Shown here piece after piece: positions 23,074 to 25,993 of a stretch of DNA of 25,993 bases. The notes under the pieces were generated by a model, which was given only the letters and a program-made list of their open reading frames with translations, did no database searches and had not been told where the DNA came from. The DNA is taken from assembly GCA_002400365.1 (NCBI GenBank), contig DHFK01000103.1, positions 1 to 25,993 of the forward strand, given 5' to 3'. Origin of the DNA: Anaerolineales bacterium UBA4826 (GTDB taxonomy: Bacteria > Chloroflexota > Anaerolineae > UBA4142). The stretch's first letter is position 1; each line of letters starts with the position of its first letter. The translations under genes were made by a program, and so were the position numbers.

Positions 23074-23171
23074 AGTCTAGTCCCGTAGTCAAATAGTCTT
23101 GTGGTCGCCTAGTCCAATAGTCGTAGGATCATTTGACTACCTGACCATCCGACTATTCGACTATGCGACTA
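23074..23171. repeat. inverted array of ATAGTC / GACTAT units
   Basis: The whole gap between the second permease and the ATPase gene is an array. About seven TAGTC-containing units (23073-23134) face about five GACTA-containing units (23144-23171), giving a long imperfect hairpin. It has the same layout as the array at 17405 but a different unit. Confidence 0.85.
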
Positions 23172-23966
23172 TCAGCGCGTGCCCGCCAGTTGGCCCTGCC
23201 CCGGCACGCCGCGGCCCAGGAGTTGAATGATCCCTACGCACGTCCACGTCAGAGTCAGACTCATGATGGCTAATGCCGCTGGCTCGTATGCCCTGGTGCG
23301 GCCGAGCAGTTGCATGTACGGACCGAACGCCGGTCGCGCCAGATAGACTGATAAGGTGTACTCGCCGATCACGATGGCAAAGGTCAGAAAGGCGCCGCTC
23401 AAAACCGCCACGCGCAGATTCGGCAAGACCACGCGCAGCAGAATCGTGAGCCAATTCGCGCCGAGACTCTGTGCCGCTTCCGTCAAAGTCCGCACGTCAA
23501 TCGCGCGCAAGCCCGTATCTACGGCGCGGTACATATAGGGAAATGAAAGACAGACATAGCCCGCCACGAGCAAGATGTCGGCGCCCAGGTCGCTGTTGGT
23601 AAGGGCGAGCGGCGGGCGGCTGTAAATGCGCAGCAAGCCGAACACGAGGACGATGGCAGGGACGACAAAGACCAGCAGCGTGACCAGTTCGACCAGCGGA
23701 CGCAACTGCGGCAATTTCAAATGGACCCAATAGGCGGTTGGCACGATGAGGAGCGTGCTGGCGAGGATGGTCCACAGCGCCATGATGAACGAATAACTAA
23801 AGGTCGCGGCAAACTTGGGATCGCGCAAGACGACTTCGTAGGCGGCGAAACTCAGTTGATCCCTAACCATGCGCAGCGAGAAATCCAGCGTCCCGTAGAG
23901 CGGCAAGAAGAGATACAGCACGCCCAGCACGACCCAGAACCACGCCCAGAACGGAAATTTTTTCAT
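23172..23966 (-). CDS. ABC importer permease, PotC/FbpB-like
   Basis: This 264-residue inner-membrane permease has six predicted helices. Its EAA-type cytoplasmic loop is in the segment LTEAAQSLGANWLTILLRVVLPNL, the contact site for the ATPase. The start at 23966 overlaps the stop of the first permease by four bases (ATGA) and follows GAGAGGTGG; a much longer upstream reading is just the other frame of that permease. The start reads MKKFPFWAWFWVVLGVLYL, a normal first helix. It pairs with the first permease as a heterodimer. Confidence 0.93.
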   Translation of the reverse strand: MKKFPFWAWFWVVLGVLYLFLPLYGTLDFSLRMVRDQLSFAAYEVVLRDPKFAATFSYSFIMALWTILASTLLIVPTAYWVHLKLPQLRPLVELVTLLVFVVPAIVLVFGLLRIYSRPPLALTNSDLGADILLVAGYVCLSFPYMYRAVDTGLRAIDVRTLTEAAQSLGANWLTILLRVVLPNLRVAVLSGAFLTFAIVIGEYTLSVYLARPAFGPYMQLLGRTRAYEPAALAIMSLTLTWTCVGIIQLLGRGVPGQGQLAGTR

Positions 23967-24865
23967 CGCAGCCACCTCTCGCTCCGGCGCTGCAACCAGG
24001 AGTAGATCGAGACCGAGAGCGCCATGATGATCACCATTCCCACCGCGACCGCATAGCCCAGCCCGGGATTCTGCAGGACCTCGCCGCGAATCTGCCGGCC
24101 GATCAAGATGGTCGCCAGACCGAACGTGCCGCCGGTCAACGCAAAAGCCGTCGCGTATGCGCCCAGGGCATTGCCGAACAGCAGAATCATCGTGCCCAGC
24201 AATGAGGGCAGGAGAATGGGCAGGGCAACGTAGCGCCAATATTGCCAGGAGGTTGCGCCCAAATTTTCCGATGCTTCGCGCCACTCACGTTTGATCCCAT
24301 CGAGCGCGGGCGCAATGATCAGAACCATTAACGGGAACTGGAAATACATATACGCCAGACTCAAGCCCAAGAAACTGTACAGATTGAATCCGTACTCGTA
24401 GATGTTTAGACCAAAAGCCGTCTTGAGCAAAGCCGTGATAAAGCCGGTGCGACCGAGTGTGGCGATAAAGGCGAACGCGAGCGGCACGCCCGAAAAATTT
24501 GATGCGACACCCGAGAAGGTCATCAACGCGTTCCGGACCCACCGGGGCAGTCCGCCCAGAATGGTGGCATACGCCAACATGAATCCCAACAACCCTCCCC
24601 CGACCGCCGTCACTACGCTGACCTGGATGCTCAGCCAGTACGCTCCCAGAATTTCCGGTTGAAACATGTCGGCAAAGTTGGCCAGCGTGAAATTCTCCTT
24701 GGTATCTTGCAGACTTCCGACGACGAGATAACTAGCGGGCAAGATGAGGAACGCGATAGCGAAGACAAAGAACGGCAAGACGCCGAGCCATGCCCAGGAG
24801 ATATTGCGCGTGCGCGTCACGCGCAGAGGATGATTGAGAATTTCGGCTTGGTTGATGTGTGTCAT
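23963..24865 (-). CDS. ABC importer permease, PotB-like
   Basis: This 300-residue permease has a first helix at about residues 28-50 (LPFFVFAIAFLILPASYLV), five more helices, and an EAA-type loop in the WREASENLGATSWQYWRYVALPILLP segment. It is the first permease after the binding protein in the spermidine/iron/phosphonate-type ABC operon. The ATG at 24865 lacks a strong ribosome site and sits 19 bases after a large hairpin, so its level may be set by that hairpin. Confidence 0.92.
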   Translation of the reverse strand: MTHINQAEILNHPLRVTRTRNISWAWLGVLPFFVFAIAFLILPASYLVVGSLQDTKENFTLANFADMFQPEILGAYWLSIQVSVVTAVGGGLLGFMLAYATILGGLPRWVRNALMTFSGVASNFSGVPLAFAFIATLGRTGFITALLKTAFGLNIYEYGFNLYSFLGLSLAYMYFQFPLMVLIIAPALDGIKREWREASENLGATSWQYWRYVALPILLPSLLGTMILLFGNALGAYATAFALTGGTFGLATILIGRQIRGEVLQNPGLGYAVAVGMVIIMALSVSIYSWLQRRSERWLR

Positions 24866-24883
24866 CGGGTTGGTTTCCGAGAT

Positions 24884-24914
24884 GACCTGCCAGGTCTGGG
24901 AGACCTGGCAGGTC
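24884..24914. repeat. perfect 14-bp hairpin between binding protein and permease genes
   Basis: GACCTGCCAGGTCT, three bases, then its exact complement. No T run follows in the transcribed direction, so it is more likely an mRNA-processing or stability hairpin, or a dispersed palindrome, than a terminator. Such hairpins often follow binding-protein genes and keep their message more abundant than that of the permeases. Confidence 0.75.
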
Positions 24915-24925
24915 TGAGTCAGATG

Positions 24926-25993
24926 TTACTTTTGGACCTTCACGCCCACGACCTTTTCCCAGTTGTCCGCGACGAGTTTGCGTGCGGCGCTGAGTTGCGC
25001 GTTGGTCGGGAACACGGCTTTTTTGATTTGCTCCTGCGGCGGTAGTTTCTTCAATGTGTCTGCCGGAATGAGTCCGCGTTTGAGCAGATCGTCAAAGCGG
25101 ATCGGGTAGCCGTAACCCTTCAGCCAAATCAATTGGCCCTCATCCGAATACAGGAATTCCATCCACAATTTGGCGGCATTGGGCCGCGGCGCGTATGCGC
25201 TGATGGCTTGAACGTACTTGCCCCCCAAGACCGCCGACTTGGGCACGATCACTTCGACCTTGGGATTGCCCTTGAGCGCGTCCTTGTAACCAAGCCCCAA
25301 GTACGACCAGGTAAGCAGAATGGGGGTCTCGCCTTTGGCGAGGGTTCCTTGACCACCCACCACGGGCACAAAGTTCCCCGCTTTGGCAAGTTTAGCGAAA
25401 AAGTCGAGGCCCGGCATGGCGTTGTCGAGCGAACCCCCGGTTGCCAGCGCCGCGGCGTACACCGACTGCTGGGGCTGATTGGATGCTAACGGATCTCCGT
25501 GCAGCGCGACCATGCCCTTGTATTCGGGCTTGAGCAGGTCGTTCCAATCCTGTGGAACATTCTTGACGACGTCGGTGTTCACGGCAAAGGACATCACACC
25601 GTAATAGTCGCCGTACCAGCAACCCTCGGGGTCTTTGTCTACGGCGGGGATCGTGTCCCAGGTCGCTACTTTGTACGGCAGGCACAGTTTTTCGTCCTTG
25701 ACCTGCGGACCGTACCCAAATCCGACGTCAATCACATCGGGCGCTTGCGGACCCTTGTTGTCTTTGTTGGCTTTGACGGCGTTGATCTCATCGCCTGACC
25801 CGGCTTTCGGGTCGAGGTCGGTGTGCTTGATAAAGGGGTACTTTTTCAAGAAAGTCGCTTTGATTTCGCCGTAGTTGAGCCAGTCGTCCGGCAAGGCGAT
25901 CGTAGAGAGTGCAGCCTCCTTCTTCGCTTCTTCAGCCAACTTTGCCATCACCGCCGCAGAGTCTGCTGCCACTGGCGCGGTGGTCGGCGCGGG
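24926..25993 (-). CDS. ABC importer substrate-binding protein, PotD/iron/phosphonate-type (N-terminus outside window)
   Basis: The last 355 codons of a binding protein are visible; the frame is open to the window end and the signal peptide lies outside. The visible start is a Pro/Ala/Thr linker (PAPTTAPVAA), as in lipoprotein binding proteins. The body shows the type II periplasmic-binding pattern of the PotD/FbpA/AEP-binding group: ALPDDWLNYGEIKATFLKKYP, PDVIDVGFGYG, YYGVMSFAVNTDVV, WNDLLKPEYKGMVAL, and the late YSDEGQLIWLKGYGYP. An internal GTG at 25972 is not the real start. It is the first known gene of the importer operon. The ligand is unknown; the convergent catabolic operon suggests an N-methylated or aminated, possibly phosphorylated, compound. 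Confidence 0.88.
   Translation of the reverse strand, partial: PAPTTAPVAADSAAVMAKLAEEAKKEAALSTIALPDDWLNYGEIKATFLKKYPFIKHTDLDPKAGSGDEINAVKANKDNKGPQAPDVIDVGFGYGPQVKDEKLCLPYKVATWDTIPAVDKDPEGCWYGDYYGVMSFAVNTDVVKNVPQDWNDLLKPEYKGMVALHGDPLASNQPQQSVYAAALATGGSLDNAMPGLDFFAKLAKAGNFVPVVGGQGTLAKGETPILLTWSYLGLGYKDALKGNPKVEVIVPKSAVLGGKYVQAISAYAPRPNAAKLWMEFLYSDEGQLIWLKGYGYPIRFDDLLKRGLIPADTLKKLPPQEQIKKAVFPTNAQLSAARKLVADNWEKVVGVKVQK

Overview
The window is about 26 kb of GC-rich bacterial chromosome with dense operons, and it looks like an uncultured Chloroflexota (Anaerolineae-like) genome. That placement is an inference. It rests on lipid-anchored multihaem cytochromes with no outer-membrane porin partner, a T-box-controlled aspartate kinase, Act/NrfD-type electron-transfer genes, and short-unit inverted repeat arrays. 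There is no rRNA or tRNA to confirm it.

Region 1 (1-1940, minus strand) is amino-acid biosynthesis. It holds the start of aspartate-semialdehyde dehydrogenase (asd) and aspartate kinase (lysC). A clear promoter, a T-box leader and an intrinsic terminator precede lysC.

Region 2 (1946-15952, minus strand) is an electron-transfer island. In transcription order it contains: a dihaem sensor histidine kinase with its LuxR-type response regulator; a membrane cupredoxin; a degenerate receiver protein; a Tat-exported four-[4Fe-4S] protein; an NrfD/ActC-like quinol-interacting membrane protein; a membrane-anchored monohaem cytochrome c; a tetrahaem lipoprotein built from a perfectly phased 230-residue duplication; and two decahaem OmcA/MtrC-like lipoproteins on collagen-like Gly-X-Y stalks. 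Together they suggest a quinol-to-cell-surface electron conduit, probably for extracellular electron transfer, under a haem-based redox/ligand sensor. Each of the three cytochrome lipoprotein genes has its own promoter and the same structured leader RNA ending in a terminator. I cannot assign this leader to a known riboswitch family. It is the best candidate for an undescribed system here.

Region 3 (15966-22005, plus strand) is one operon: a dimethylglycine/sarcosine-dehydrogenase-like FAD-GcvT protein, a transaldolase-family protein, a HisC-like aminotransferase and a HAD phosphatase, closed by a bidirectional terminator. Region 4 (22009 to the end, minus strand) is a convergent PotABCD/FbpABC-type ABC importer whose binding-protein gene runs off the window. 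Regions 3 and 4 may form an uptake and breakdown route for an N-methylated or amino, possibly phosphorylated, compound of unknown identity.

Scattered through the window are arrays of 6-9 base units arranged as inverted arms. One of them is inserted in frame inside the FAD-GcvT gene.
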